From Gonium pectorale (Eukaryota; Chlorophyta; Chlorophyceae; Chlamydomonadales; Volvocaceae): a DNA stretch of 64,000 nucleotides. This document shows positions 37,701-49,442 of the stretch, piece after piece. How positions within the stretch are numbered: position 1 is the stretch's first letter; the number at the start of each line of letters is the position of its first letter. The position numbers were made by a program, and so were the translations under genes. The DNA lies in the NCBI GenBank assembly GCA_001584585.1, contig LSYV01000043.1, positions 641,990 through 705,989 on the forward strand, in the 5' to 3' direction. The notes under the pieces were generated by a model. That model saw only the letters and a program-made list of their open reading frames with translations. It did not search any database and was not told the origin of the DNA.

Positions 37701-38869
37701 GTCGTTTGTGAGCCACCTGCTCGCGGCGGCGACGCGGGTCACTGCGGAGGCGGCCGAGGCGGGTGCCGGAGGCGCAGCCTCCGCCTCCAACGGGGCGGCG
37801 ACGCCGGGGGAGCTGTGTTTAAGGTACCGTAGTGTGGTGATCACACAGGATGTGTTACTGTGCATCGTTTCCGCGCCACCGTGGAGTTTTTTCTGGGTGG
37901 AGCGTTGCAGGTTGCCCTACCACATCTTGGCACGGCGGTGTTGCCTAGACGCCTGTGCGCCCCTCCGCGCTCATCACCTCTTCTGACGCTCACGGGCCGG
38001 GGAACGGCCCCACCTCCCGCGGCCCCTTGCAAATCGCGATGCTGAGCACTAAACTTGTCGCACCTCCCCCATGCTGCTGCAACCGGCGGCTCTCCATAAA
38101 AGGGATTCCAGCTCCCGCATCCCCCGCGCTTACCGGGGATGTCCGCTCGCAGGCTCGACGCCGTGCTGGCAGCCGCCGGGCCGCGCCTGGTCCACGCCCT
38201 GCTGGTGGCGGGCACCGACACGTGTCCGCGCCAGCTGCTGCGCCCGCTGGCCGGCTGCCTGGCAGGGCTGACGTCGCTGGCGGACGCGGGCGCGCCGCGG
38301 GGCGGACCGGCGGGCGGCGAGACGGCGGTGCGGAGCGGCCTGCCTGGGTGGCTGCGGAGCGCTTGGGGGCTGCCACCCCTGGCTGGTGAGGTGCCGCGCT
38401 GAGTCAGAAGGGGTTGGCGCGTGGGCGGTGCCTCATCTGGTGAAGACCGAGGCAAGGGCCGGGAGCTTGGGGGTGCAGGGGCGCGGCTTAGTGGAGGGCG
38501 TGTTGGCGGGCTGCGCATTAGGGCTGGCTTATTTGTAATGTTTTGGCCCACTCTGTTGTTGGCGCGTTAGTGCTTTATTGCTGCTGCGCGCCGCCCAGCA
38601 GCGATCGCCGCAAGCCCTCTAGGCTACCGTACTCCTACCACCCTGCAGAGCTGGCGCAGGGCGGCCGCCTGGGCGACGGCGCCGCGCACGCCGCCCGCTT
38701 CACGGAGCTGCTCCTGCGCGGCCACTACCCCCAGCCCGCAGCGCCCGGCAGCGGAGGCGCCGGCGCCGCGCCGCTGTCGCGCGGCCGGCTGGACTCGCTG
38801 GTGTCAGACTTCTTCGCCCTGGCTCGCGGCGAGGCAGCCGAGGACGTCATGTTGGCGTACGAGCTGTAG
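28388..38869 (+). CDS. TNPO3: Transportin-3 / importin-13-like nuclear import receptor (importin-beta family)
   Basis: Twenty-one exons join in phase to 1220 residues: 28388-28644, 28936-29131, 29375-29451, 29761-29879, 30251-30399, 30845-31317, 31738-31938, 32259-32466, 32667-32738, 33040-33095, 33537-33630, 33910-33972, 34163-34499, 34896-35134, 35896-35985, 36415-36588, 36818-36886, 37304-37470, 37656-37823, 38153-38385, 38649-38869. The N-terminus has the importin-beta N-terminal pattern (HQQSANLWLNEFAKGPAAW). Family landmarks in order include AAIHVPVK-type helices (RAIHVPVK), LVGDYAAWFGKAPDTPLQ, AFRNCCVRGADKL, VVEGLARLAATLP, TAWPVLSAVA and LIEWACG. Known members carry SR-rich splicing factors into the nucleus in a Ran-dependent way. 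The protein is longer than human TNPO3 (about 920 residues, recalled), mainly through Ala/Gly-rich inserts in exons 6, 8, 13 and 14. Confidence 0.92.
28783..28839 (-). other. tRNA-like / SINE-like fragment in transportin intron 1
   Basis: On the minus strand an 8-bp stem (CCCAGTAA with TTACTGGG) encloses an A-box-like TGCACAGCGG and a B-box-like GAGTTCAATTC. It is about 57 nt, too short for a tRNA, and lacks an anticodon arm. Possibly the remnant of a tRNA-derived SINE. Confidence 0.25.
33395..33441. repeat. AT-rich microsatellite with self-complementary arms
   Basis: CT dinucleotides run into TATATATA, then AGAATAT repeats, then an inverse TATATATTCTAT arm that can pair with AGAATATAGAAT. 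It sits in transportin intron 10, standing out from the GC-rich surroundings. Confidence 0.6.
34727..34759. repeat. TGC trinucleotide microsatellite
   Basis: Eleven TGC units in the transportin intron between exons 34163-34499 and 34896-35134. Confidence 0.9.
35346..35425. repeat. Minisatellite, CTTGGCCGCCATACCC units
   Basis: Three copies of CTTGGCCGCCATACCC with variable C-rich linkers, followed near 35456-35480 by a short CACCCGGT tandem. Lies in transportin intron 14. Confidence 0.8.
35585..35641. repeat. Near-perfect inverted repeat (20-nt arms)
   Basis: Left arm 35585-35604 and right arm 35622-35641 are complementary over 20 nt with one mismatch, separated by a 17-nt loop. Lies in transportin intron 14. 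It could be a MITE-like remnant or a hairpin in the pre-mRNA. Confidence 0.75.
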
Positions 38870-40548
38870 CGGGCGCACAGTGCGGCGGACTGGCGGACTG
38901 GCGCCATTGTGAAATCCCTGCATCTTGAGGGGAGCATGGTGGGATTCCCTACATCTTCAGAGTCCACCACGGAATCCTGCTCTGCCTTCTGGGCCGGGGT
39001 GTTGGTCCAGGAGCTGTAGCGGGCTGGCTGTGGCTTTGAGGCACGTGCATGGCGCAGCGAGGTGCGTTCGCATGAATTTGCTGCATCTTTGGGATTGGAG
39101 GGTTGGCAGACAGCATGCTGCCAGCGGGCCGGCTGCGCCGGCTTGGCGCAAGGGAGCCAGCGTGCGCGGCGCGGCGCGGCGTCTCAGCGGGGTTCCGCTG
39201 CAAGTACCCAACTGGCGGACGGAGTGTGTTGCGATGCAGGGCGCCGCGTGCGGCTCTGTGTGTTTGGGCCGGCGGTGTGAGGGAGGGGAGGGGTGTGAGG
39301 GGTGTGGCGCTCCCAAGGCGCCTGGCTGTGGCGATAGGGTGCGATGCTGGCCTGGCCGGGACGAGACGGGGCGCGCGTCCCTCCCAGACGGCAGACGGAA
39401 GTCTAGGGTGTGTGACGGCATGGAGATTGCGCACCGGCCTGTGCCACCGACGGCACCTGCGCTGGCGGTGAGTTGTGCCTTGTCAGGAGCTCGGCGTCTG
39501 CAAATGAGGGCATGCCTTTGGGAGTCACGTCGGTGACGGAGGTCGGTGTTGCTGGCGTACTTGGCGCAAGCGCGGCTGCCTTCTTGGGGGAGAGAGGGAG
39601 AGAGCGAGGCTTAGAGGTTAGGTTTGCCACGATGCCTTCCGTTTGCGCCCAGGCCGTGTTGCGTCCCTTCTGCATTATCATCCTTTCACCCTCTCCGACC
39701 AGCCTAGGGCACGCTCTAGGCTCCGCGAGCGTGTTTCGTTAGAACCTGGACACGGCAGCGCGCGTGTCAAGCTAGCGACAGATGATGCTTTCGGGGCAAG
39801 GATCAGTCAACATCAGTGCTGCTGCAAGAGTGTGCACTGTTGGGTGGGGGTCGATGTCGTAACGTCAAGCGGGCAGGCACTGGAGCAGGATGCGAGGGCC
39901 GGAATGCGGGGCGTGCGTGAAAACGGACGCAATTGAAGGTTGCACGTGCGGGGTTTAGTGTCACTTCGTTCGGGGCAGGGTGTCGTGGAACCGAGCGTAT
40001 TGCACGTGGGGCGGAGCGTGCTTCGCAAACGGCTCAGGTACCGGCCACGTAGCTTGTCGGGGTGTTTATAATGCCAATCCTGTGTGCAAGGAGCTCAACT
40101 GGCAGGGCTGGGTAGCGTATCATGGCGGCCCGGGATGCAGCCATGGCGCTCTCTCCACACTTTCCGAGGAAGTGGCGCCAACTCTTCACAAGTAACGCTG
40201 GAGTGCAATCAGCAACTTTCGACGGCCTTCTTTGGCGCTCAAGCCCCTGAAACATCCGACGGTCTGTCCACGTCGTATCCGTAATGTACTCATGATGACA
40301 GATGCGGAATACAGCCCTCCTCCTGTGTACGTACCCTTCCAGCGACAGGCCGCAGCAACGCGCTCCAGCCAATCAATCCAGTCCATCTTCAGCACAGGAG
40401 TGCAGATACGGCACCTCAAAACGGACTGCCATACGTGCCGTACGTGCCTTGATGCCACGCAACTCCATACCGTACCTAGCGTACCACAGCTTGGGCGGCT
40501 GTCGAAGCGCACGGCCCATCATTCGGAGCAGCAGACACACCGGCATCA
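38870..40548. other. Convergent intergenic region after the transportin gene
   Basis: 3' UTR of the transportin gene and of the minus-strand coiled-coil gene. No gene recognised. GAGCTGTAGCGGGC, which spans the transportin stop codon, is repeated at about 39010, and CCCTRCATCTT occurs twice near 38918-38957, so the gene end seems locally duplicated. No clear TGTAA found for either gene. Confidence 0.45.
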
Positions 40549-43500
40549 CTAGACGTCGAAGAACAGGACCCTGATTCCGAACAGGAAGATCCAGACCAAG
40601 GAAGTAATACAGGCACATAGGAGGCCGTCTTGCACCAGCGCCCACAGCGCGTCAGCCAGGGATCCGTAGCCGAGGAGCTGTCGCAGCACGGCAGCTGGGG
40701 CAAAGCCCGCTAAGGCGACGAGCGTGAACTTGCCAAGCCAGGCCGTCACATTCCACCAGCGGTGTTGTGCCTGTCGGACGGCGGCGAAGAAGCGCTGGCG
40801 ACAGAAGCCCACCCCAGTTCCGGCCGCTCCGCCGTGGGCCGTTGGCGGCCCGTCGGCCGCCGTACCTGCGACCGACGACGACTGTTCCCCGGCTGGCCCC
40901 GGTGTCGGCGACGCTGGCGCTGCCGCCTGGCCCGGTGACGCGCTGACCTCGCCTGTAGGTTCAGATGCCGCCTCCGCCACCTCCATCTCCGCCACCTCCG
41001 TCTCCGCCATCTCCGTCTCCGCACCGTTGGCCTGAGGCCACGCGACGGCCGGGCCCGCGCCGTCAGCCGCCGTCCGCGGCGCCATCGCCGGCGTCCAAGC
41101 CGCCGGCTGCAGCACGGCCTCAGCAGAGGGCGGAGCCGAGCCGGCCTCTGCAGCGCCAGAGGCCGTCGCCGCTCCGCCACAGCAAGCCGACTGCGGTGCT
41201 GGGACTTCCGCTGGCATCTCTGCCGCCCCCACGGCCCCGCCGGCGATGCGCTCGGCGGCTTCGGCCCCCTCCTGCGCTGTCTGCTCCTGCACGGCCACCG
41301 CCTGAGCACCGCTGCCGCCGCTGCGCGCCGCCGCAGCGGCCAGGTGGTGGCCCATCGCCTCCAGCGCCGCGGTAGTGCGATCGCACAGCGCCTGCTCCAG
41401 GGGGAATCAGCGACAAGGGGTTGCTCCATGACACCGTGGCGTAGGCAAAACCCGTACGCTTTTGAGCCCCCTCATACGCGCGAGGCAAACAGTCAAGACC
41501 CCAAATCCTAGCCCTCGCTGTATGCTGTCGGAACCCGCGAGCTGCCCCGTGAGCTGCCGCGTCAGGTCCCGCACTCAGCGCTCCCTCCTACACTCGGCCG
41601 CGTGTGGCCCAGAACCAATAGCCATCGCCCGGTTGCGCCACGCCCCTCCACACCTGCAGATTCCGCTTCGCCGCTGCCAGCTCGCTTCCCTTCCTCGCCA
41701 GCAGCCGCTGCGCCGCCTCGCGCTCCGCCACAAGCTGCCGGCGCCGCCTCTCCAGCACCCCTGCGTGGGCGCACTCGGCCTCACACACAGCCTCGGCCTC
41801 ACCGAAGGCCTCAAGCTGGTGGCACGAACCCGCCGCTGCCTCCGTGCCGCAGGCGTCCAGCTCCCAGAAAGCGCCTGTGACGCCCGGTTGGCGGACCGCA
41901 CCGTCGGCCGCCGGCGACGGTGCGGCCGCAGAAGCCGCAGGCGGCCCGGCGGGCAGCTTCCTGGATAGGGGCTGGAACGTGGACGCGGCCTCGCGCCGCA
42001 AGCCCTGTGAGTGGGGGAAGGGGCGTGCGGCCGGAGCGCAGACGTCACGACCCCGGTATTGCACAAGGTGCAATCGGTGCCCCGACACGGTGATTCCCAA
42101 TGCGTCACGGCGGATGGTGGATGGCGTATAGCGAGTCTACTGCCGCGTGAACGCGGGGTAATGGACGGTGGACGCCCCAGGCATCACTCTAGGCGCTTTA
42201 TGTGATTGAAACACGCCGTTCCGTTGGAGCTGGTGCCTGTCCCAACCTGGCCCCCCGTCCAAGCCCTTTCACACTGGCATACGTACATCCACAACGCATG
42301 CGCGAACACGCACCTCGACCCTCTCCCTGGCCGCGTCCCGCTGCTGCGTCACCACCTCAATGAGCAGCTCCAGGTCCCGCGTCTCCGCCTCTAGGATCTC
42401 GCGCTGCTGCTCCAGGTACGGCACCTTGATGGCCTCCAGGCGGCTAAAGAGGCTGAGGCTGCGCGCCGTGGGCTGCGCGCCGTCTGCCGAGGGGCGCCGC
42501 CGCGCCGCCCGCACCGCCGCCGTCGCGTTTGTCGGCTCGCCGCCAGCACCAATGCGCCCTGTGAGGCCGCTGCCGCCGCCGAACCTCGTTGCGCTGCTGG
42601 GGAAGCGCGCCGGGAGCTCCGGCGGCTCCGGGCTCAGGAGCCCCCCGTCGCCGCGGCGCTCCTAGGGGCAAACAGGGACAAACAGGGACAACGTACGGGT
42701 CTAAAGGAGCACGCGCATTGGCTCGAGCGAACGGGCAGCTAGCGCAGGCAAGTTTCGCATTCACTCGTTAGAGGGCCCCGAAGTCTAGGGTTTGGCAACT
42801 ACCGTCGTAGATTAACGACAAGCTGGCGGAATCAAGGTGGCTTGGCTCATTCCGAGCAACGAAGTGCACCTGCGCGTAATCGGCAGGCATCGAGACTGCC
42901 GACAGGGCTTCCGGAAGCCAGAGCCCTTCGCGGCCGCGGCCCCGATGTGCATAGCGCTCTCGCGGCCGCAGACTTGGGCGTTCGCACAGCCCAGCCGGTG
43001 CAGACGGTGCATGAACCAGGGTCAATGGGCGCCTGCTGCTGGAGTGGCTTCCTGGAGGCCCTCGGCCGAAAGGCAGAGCCGCGGATGAGCGGGGCAGCAG
43101 CGCCATGGGTCAAGCCTGTGACTTGGAAGTGAAATAAATGAAAGGCGCTTGGTCTGGGTTTGCGGAATAATGCCGTGCCCAGTGGCCCGCGGGTCGTTTT
43201 GGTTGAGTTGGCGTGAGTCAGAACCCAATCTGATTTTCTCACCTGCTCGAATCCCTTGTACTGCAATGCACGCACACAGCAAGTGGCCAAGTGTAGTCTT
43301 GTCAGCATTGCTCCGTATCGGCGTACCAGCATTACGTACGTGCCTTTGTGTCGGCGACGCAGCCAGGCGCATTCAGTACCCTTGCGTGCTCGCCAATTCT
43401 GAGGACCTGACAAGCCGCGCAGCTCACGCCAGTTCGCGTCAGCCGGGGCCTGCAGAACAAAAGGGCAGAGCCATGTGGCGATTTGGGGCGCAGACGCACA

Positions 43501-46500
43501 GGATCAGGGGCTCCGTTGTACGGCACGCACGACACACCGCGAAACTGGGTGCCTCCTGGCGCTGTCGTTCCGGTGCCATCCGCAGTTCATTACCCCACCT
43601 CCACCGCCTCTTGGCGCCTCAACCGGAGACCCACAAGCCAGGTCAGGTAATCCGGCCGCCTAGCAGCAAAGGAAAGACAGGAGCAAGGGTCCATGGGATG
43701 AGCACATGAGCTTGCTGCTGCTGCGGCTGCTGCGGCTGCTGCGGCTGCTGCGGCTGCTGCGGTCGCGAACGGCTCGTCTGCTCGTCCCCGCCGCGCGCCA
43801 TGCCTTGTACCCGTCGCCCTATTGGCAACGTCACTCTTTTGGCTGTGTATTCTATAAGTGTGACACCTTTGGGTGTGTATGACCGTTGAGGCAGCCTTCC
43901 CTGTCGTCTATTAGACCTTTTGCGGTCGCGTGTTGCGTGGCTTTGTGGATGACCCGAGGGTCGTTGCTGCACAAAGTAGCTGCCAGGCTAATGTCCTTTC
44001 GCAGCTTTTCTGCAGTCTCAACATACTTTGCCCTACTCGCCCGAACGCTCTCACCCCGCTCCCCCCTGGAGCACGGTCCGCAGCAACGCTATCGGGGCTG
44101 AGAGGTTTTCATGTCAAATTGTGCAATCTCTCACTATCCTAACGGCGTGCGGACTATCGCTCCAGGGGTGCGCCGCCCACTGGTGACGTTCAGGTGTACT
44201 GTATGGTTTGCCCTACTCACGCAGGTGCAATCTCAAGGTTGAGTACCATGACGTTTTGGAAGAACTTCGACCACCGGGCACATTGCTCCGGTTCAATGTT
44301 TACCCACGCGGTGCCATCAACGCAAGGCCTGCTGCTAGCCCCGCAGAAGCCTCGGCCACACCTCACCATGGTCGTCAGTTACAAACGTGTACATCGTTCG
44401 GCGTGAAGCACAAGAGAGATACGGCGCCATTCAGGGTCGTGTGCCCGCCAAAACGCCAAGGCACCCAAGCCCCGCCGCAACGCACTTGGTCACAGGAAGT
44501 ACCGGTCACTGTTGGCCTCTCCACACTGAGGGATCCACGAAATGCCGGCCCTTGGACATAGCCACGCGACTCCGCACGCTAGGCCGGCCTTGATGGGCTA
44601 GAACATGCGGCATGGCACCCGGCTATTTCACCTCACGCTAGGCGCAATATGGTGATGCGCTTCCACGCCACGGGTACACTTGGGGCACTTCGAGCCAGCC
44701 CGCATACTACCTAATGGTCTTGCGCTGTCTAGTCGAAGCTATGGCCGTCGCATGTAAATGAATTGCAACAATGTATGACGGTACTAGACACCACGCCCCG
44801 CTCGGCTCTGCCATGCATGCAATGCACCGGCATAAAACAAGCGCAACTCGTGCCGAAGGAGCCCTCGGGCGAGCTTCTGCGCGCTTCACTCCACTCGCCT
44901 CATTATGAGGACTCGTTGCCCTAGCTGTGTACGACTGCACATTCTTCACCGGGTATAAAAGCAAACAGTATTTATCCGATCGTACCCACGCTGTGTTGCA
45001 GTACACGCCTGCCTCGGCGGGACGTACGGTCGCCACTTAGCCCCTTGGTGCGGAGCAAGGCCAAGCACAACATACCGGTACACCACGCGATATCTGTTAG
45101 TAACTGGTACAATTCAAATCGTTGCAAGCGTTCAGCGCCAGGGGGGGCACGGGCGGTCAGCGAGCCAGCCCGCCAGCGGGTGCACAGCAACGATGAGGCT
45201 TTCCCACGCCCGGCCGCACCCGACATACGGTACATCACGTGCCTGACGCATTGCGAAGGCACCGGGTCCCGAGCTTGCTCATCAGCCAAAGCTGCCACAT
45301 CCGCGCGCACACCGCTCCCCTGTGATCAAAGCCCCAACGGCACAACATGTACATCGCAAGCTGGGATGTCTTAAGTCCATGCCCCGGCCACGCAAGACAC
45401 CTGATACCAGACTCTTTTTTATCATGGCGCTCCTGCCCAACAGCAACAGATCCCCGCTATTGCACCACGCACACGCTCGAATCGCTCCTGCGCGCCCACC
45501 CATGGACCATGACCACGGTGTCTTGAATGTTGAGGGCTGGTCTGCCAACCAGCACCAAGGCAGCTTAGGCCCAAGCCCCGCCGCCAACCGCAGTTGGGGC
45601 CGCCAATTAACATTAGGTATGGCTTGTGGTAGCGATGCGGTCCGTGATTGGACGCAGACATTCCGCAGGGCACGCAAACGCACCAGCTGGTCTTCAGTGG
45701 CCTTGGCAGGAACGTAGTGACGTGATAACAAGCATAGCGCTGCTCTCCCGTCAGCGCTGCTCTCCCGCCGCTCAATCCCAGCAGTCCTCCTCCTCCCATA
45801 TCTCGACCAAGCACTCAATGACGGCCTGCAAAGGGCAAATCATAGTAACACATCGTTCACAAGAATGAAAGACTGGGCAACGCTGGAGCACGGCTGCGCA
45901 CCGCAGGGGGAAGGAGAGCACGAAAGGGGTGCGGACCAGGTACAGTCCTTACCTCGAGCGGGACAGCTCGGGGAAACGGCTTTTCCCCCAGTACCATTCC
46001 CTGGGTGACAATCGGCCTGCGTCAAAGCAGCGCAAGATCTTAGTCCAGGCGGTCCGGGTTTGGGAAGTCTCAAGCCTCGGTGGGGGACTACCCACATGTT
46101 CCTCTGTCGGGTTTGTGCAGGCCGCTTGCCCGCCGTCCACTGCTCTCTTTGAGCAAGCCATCGGTTGTAACCTGCCACAGTACCAAGAGGTAGAACGGGT
46201 ATTAGCATTCGGGTGGCCACTTTGGCGCGTCGCAGGCACCACGCACCTGCGCTCCAGTCAACTTGGTCTTCTGCTTCGTGCATGGGGTCGTCTGTAGATG
46301 CTGCTTCCTGCTGCACCTTCTCCGTGCCCCCTTGAAACGTCGCCATTCTCGCGAACGTGTGCCCCGTTTGTCCTGCGTTGCTGGAGCAGCCTGAAATGAA
46401 GTCCGACGCAGTCAGCGGAGCCAAAGCAGCTCCAGAAAGGGCCAGGAAGGACGATGGCTCCTCCGTTTACGGCTCAACCGGACTGGTCGTCACAATCACA

Positions 46501-48766
46501 TACAATGCAATTGGGTAGCGAGTATCTGTGATTGCGAAACTTTGGAAAAGCAGCTTCATCGTACCGTTGAGACACAAGTGCCGTACGCGTGCATGAGGCA
46601 CGGCAACTGAATTCCCATGAGGCTGCCGATAGCAAGTGACCGATGCGCAGCCGCCGCACGTGCCCGTTCGCTCAAAGCAGTCATTGCTGCAGCGTTGGGC
46701 TGGCATGCTACCATGCAGGCACACTGTTGTGCGGCTCACTTCGGCTGCAAGGGCTGCGTGGTGGCCGGAGAGCCTTGCCGATGAACAGGCCGCAACTACA
46801 CGCCCGGTTTTGCGATTCGTTGAGCTTGCGAAAGCATATGCACATGCCGTCTCCTGCCCCACAGCTGCTCAGGGCACACGGCACCCTGCGGTATGCACCG
46901 AGTCAGCATACATGTCCTGCATCCCCACCGCACGGGCGGCAGGCCATCCTGCACCCAAAGCTAACGCTGACTTACGACCTTGAAGGCCGAGCCTGAGTCA
47001 CCCGCACCACAAGCCTATCTACTGCCATCACTGAGGAAACATCGCATGCACCGACGTAGCATGGGCAGAGCGACGCCAACGCACGCATTCACGTTCACGT
47101 GTAGGCTACCGTAATGGCCCATAACCCCGAGCAGCCTCAGCGCCCCAAGCTGCACCCGCCGGTCCACCACGGCTGCCGCCCACGTCAGGATTCCCCTACA
47201 CGCCGGCTCACTCCGGCGCCCTGGCTGGCGCTCTTTGCAGCTGACAAGCTTGCGCCTCCACCGCGCAGGCCCGCTTGCTACAGCACAGCAGAGGCGCCTC
47301 AATATCGCGCGCCGTGCTAGTACGTGGCGGGTTGCTCGCCTATCGCGCGGCCGCGTGCTGCGCCTCAACCTCGCGGACAGCACGCTTCAGGTGCAGGACC
47401 TGCCGGTGTCGGGGCATCGCACGGGAGGCGAAGGATACGGTAACTTGGACGGCACAGCATCTGCCACCCGGCATGACATCTCAACTTCATGTAAACCGGC
47501 TGGTCGGGTCGGCTGAGCACAGTGTCTACGGGCTTGCAGTACGCCAGCACAGGGGAGGAGGGAGGCAACTGCGCGTGCGTGCAAACGCGCCAGGCACGGA
47601 TCGTGACTCGCCCAGCTGCCAGAAGGACATGTGCCCTGCAAGCTGTTACCAACCGCATGCCAAGTACGATACCCTTCAGAACACGTGCACGGGGGTCGCT
47701 GGGTTGGGGGAGGGCCATGGGATGTGCGACCTGGACAGCCTTGAGCATAGTGGGGTTGTTCAGATGCTTGGCGCATACCATAGGCACTGGGTGATGCAGC
47801 AAGCGTAGCCAGAGGGGCTACCACAGATAACCTTGTGGCTGGGACCCTCCCAACTCGCCCCACTCCCCCGGAAGCCGGCCAACCGGTCCGCACCTGGTAT
47901 CGCAGCTTCCCCACCTCGTCCTCGAGGCCATTCCGCTCGGACACTGCCTGTGGGACGGTCCACGCGTGTCACAGAGGGCGTGTACGTGGTTACCCCTCCG
48001 GGCCGACCCTAGCTTACGGCGCGACCAGCCCCAACGGAACCTCGCCGCAACGCAAGAGCGAGAAGGGACTAAGGGTCAGATGAGGCTCGAAGTGGAAGGC
48101 CCGAAGCACGAGCTGCAGCTACCACGCCAATTGGATCGACCCGATCATACAAACCGGCTCGCATACATCGTGTGCGGGCCTCCATTTTGCATTTCTTGCG
48201 GTCTGAGGAACAGCACCAGGGCTGCTCCCTTGTACATCCATTGTGCCTTGTCCCAAACAAGAGGTCCAAGGCGACCCAGCGGCAGAGCTTCCTGGCCGCC
48301 TGGCTTAACAGCAACACGACCGTGATTACAACAGCCTGCACTGCCTGGGCTCGTCTGAGACCTTGGATCGGCTTCTGAGCCGTGACGGGTCATGCTGAGC
48401 AGGGGTCCTGCACGACCACACCCATACCCAAACCCCTCGACGTATGCGCATGCCCTCGGCCCCCTTCCTCCGGAGACTCTTTACCCCTCCTCCCTGTCCC
48501 AGATATGGTTCCCAGGCTCAGGTACCTTGTCACGCTCCTCCTGCAGCTTGGCCGTCTCCTCCCTGGCCTGGACTAGCAGCGCCCGCAGCTCCGTGAGTGC
48601 AGCCGAATTCGTCCCGCCTGTACATCGCTCCGTGTAAGGTTTGCGCCTTGCAAGTGAGCGCCGTCTGAGACGCACCTCCCGAAGCGACAAGCGCCTCGAG
48701 TGCGGCAAGCCGCGACTCTGCGCTGGCAGCCCGCTCCTCAAACGCGCCCAACGTTAGCGCATCCAT
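40549..48766 (-). CDS. Coiled-coil protein with C-terminal hydrophobic hairpin (middle exons unresolved; may be two genes)
   Basis: Well-supported minus-strand exons: 48766-48676 (start MDALTLGAFEERAASAESRL), 48617-48526, 47947-47894, then 42661-42314, 42004-41654 and 41391-40549 (stop TAG). A 30-nt exon 47399-47370 is possible. These exons join in phase. The N-terminal exons are strong coiled coil (LRALLVQAREETAKLQEERD; SERNGLEDEVGKLR). The exon at 42661 continues with EQQREILEAETRDLELLIEV and the next with LVAEREAAQRLLARKGSELA. The last exon is Ala/Glu-rich with ETEVAEMEVAE repeats and ends in two hydrophobic segments (FTLVALAGFAPAAVL; ACITSLVWIFLFGIRVLF), so a membrane-anchored tether, golgin-like in plan, is possible. 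I recognise no family. Between 42662 and 47370 only candidate exons are seen (46853-46740, 46392-46245, near 45702), and an open piece near 45828-45774 ends in a stop, so the two ends may belong to separate genes. Confidence 0.6.
43713..43762. repeat. GCTGCTGCG-type microsatellite
   Basis: CTG triplets passing into five GGCTGCTGC units, inside the unresolved middle of the coiled-coil locus. Confidence 0.85.
43774..43880 (+). repeat. Dispersed repeat, copy B
   Basis: Shares GTCTGCTCG, CCATGCCTT, a CGTCGCCCTATTGGCAAC-like stretch and CACCTTTGGGTGTGTAT with the inverted copy at 55449-55526. Here the last motif is preceded by a diverged duplicate (CTTTTGGCTGTGTAT). Confidence 0.65.
44954..44960 (+). 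promoter_or_regulatory. Isolated TATA box (TATAAAA)
   Basis: A canonical GGGTATAAAAGC context on the plus strand, but I find no plus-strand gene below it. It may be a remnant or chance within the coiled-coil locus. Confidence 0.2.
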
Positions 48767-49442
48767 GGCACAATCAGATTGCGAACTGTTGCAGTTAAGG
48801 TGCACTTGCGAACTTGGTGACGTAGATCGGCAGTTCAGCGGAGAGGTGGTGCGCAAAATTACCCTTCGTATCTACGATATGGCTAATACCATGAATATAA
48901 TATCCAGGCCCGGAGGTAGAGCCGGTAGGGTTTTGTCCGGCGGCCGACCTGTCCCATGTCTGCCTCCCCTAGCCTAGGGCAATATCGAGCAGTATGCCTT
49001 AATGCCGATGGTTGCATTCGTGTGCGCCTGCATGCCGTGAACCATCCAAGGGCGCGACTTATGCAAGCGGCAGGGGCGAAACACGCCATCACTGGCGCCA
49101 TCACTCTAAGAGTACACATGCCCTTCGAAGACATGCGCGCTTGAGCAAGTGTGCCCAGCATTCCTGTGAGCGAACAGGTCCCAGCGCAAGCTCAGAAACA
49201 TGCGTGCATACACGCTGGAAAACGACAGCCATACAAAACGATCGCTGCCTCACCATCGTTGGCCTCATGGCTTGCACGCCATGCATCAGTCAACTATCGT
49301 TGACCGCAGCACGCCGCACGAGTGCAAGCAACGGTACTTGACCGGATGCATAGTATGTGGCAAAGACATAACATTACAGTTATAGATAGCTGATTGCACC
49401 AATGGAGCACTGGGCCTAAGCGCCAATCCGTAAGCAGCCAAC
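48767..49442. promoter_or_regulatory. Divergent promoter region, coiled-coil gene / GIY-YIG gene
   Basis: The 676 bp between two divergent start codons. AT-rich stretches near 48890-48905 (ACCATGAATATAATATCC) and 49370-49390 are the likeliest promoter cores. No further gene seen. Confidence 0.45.
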
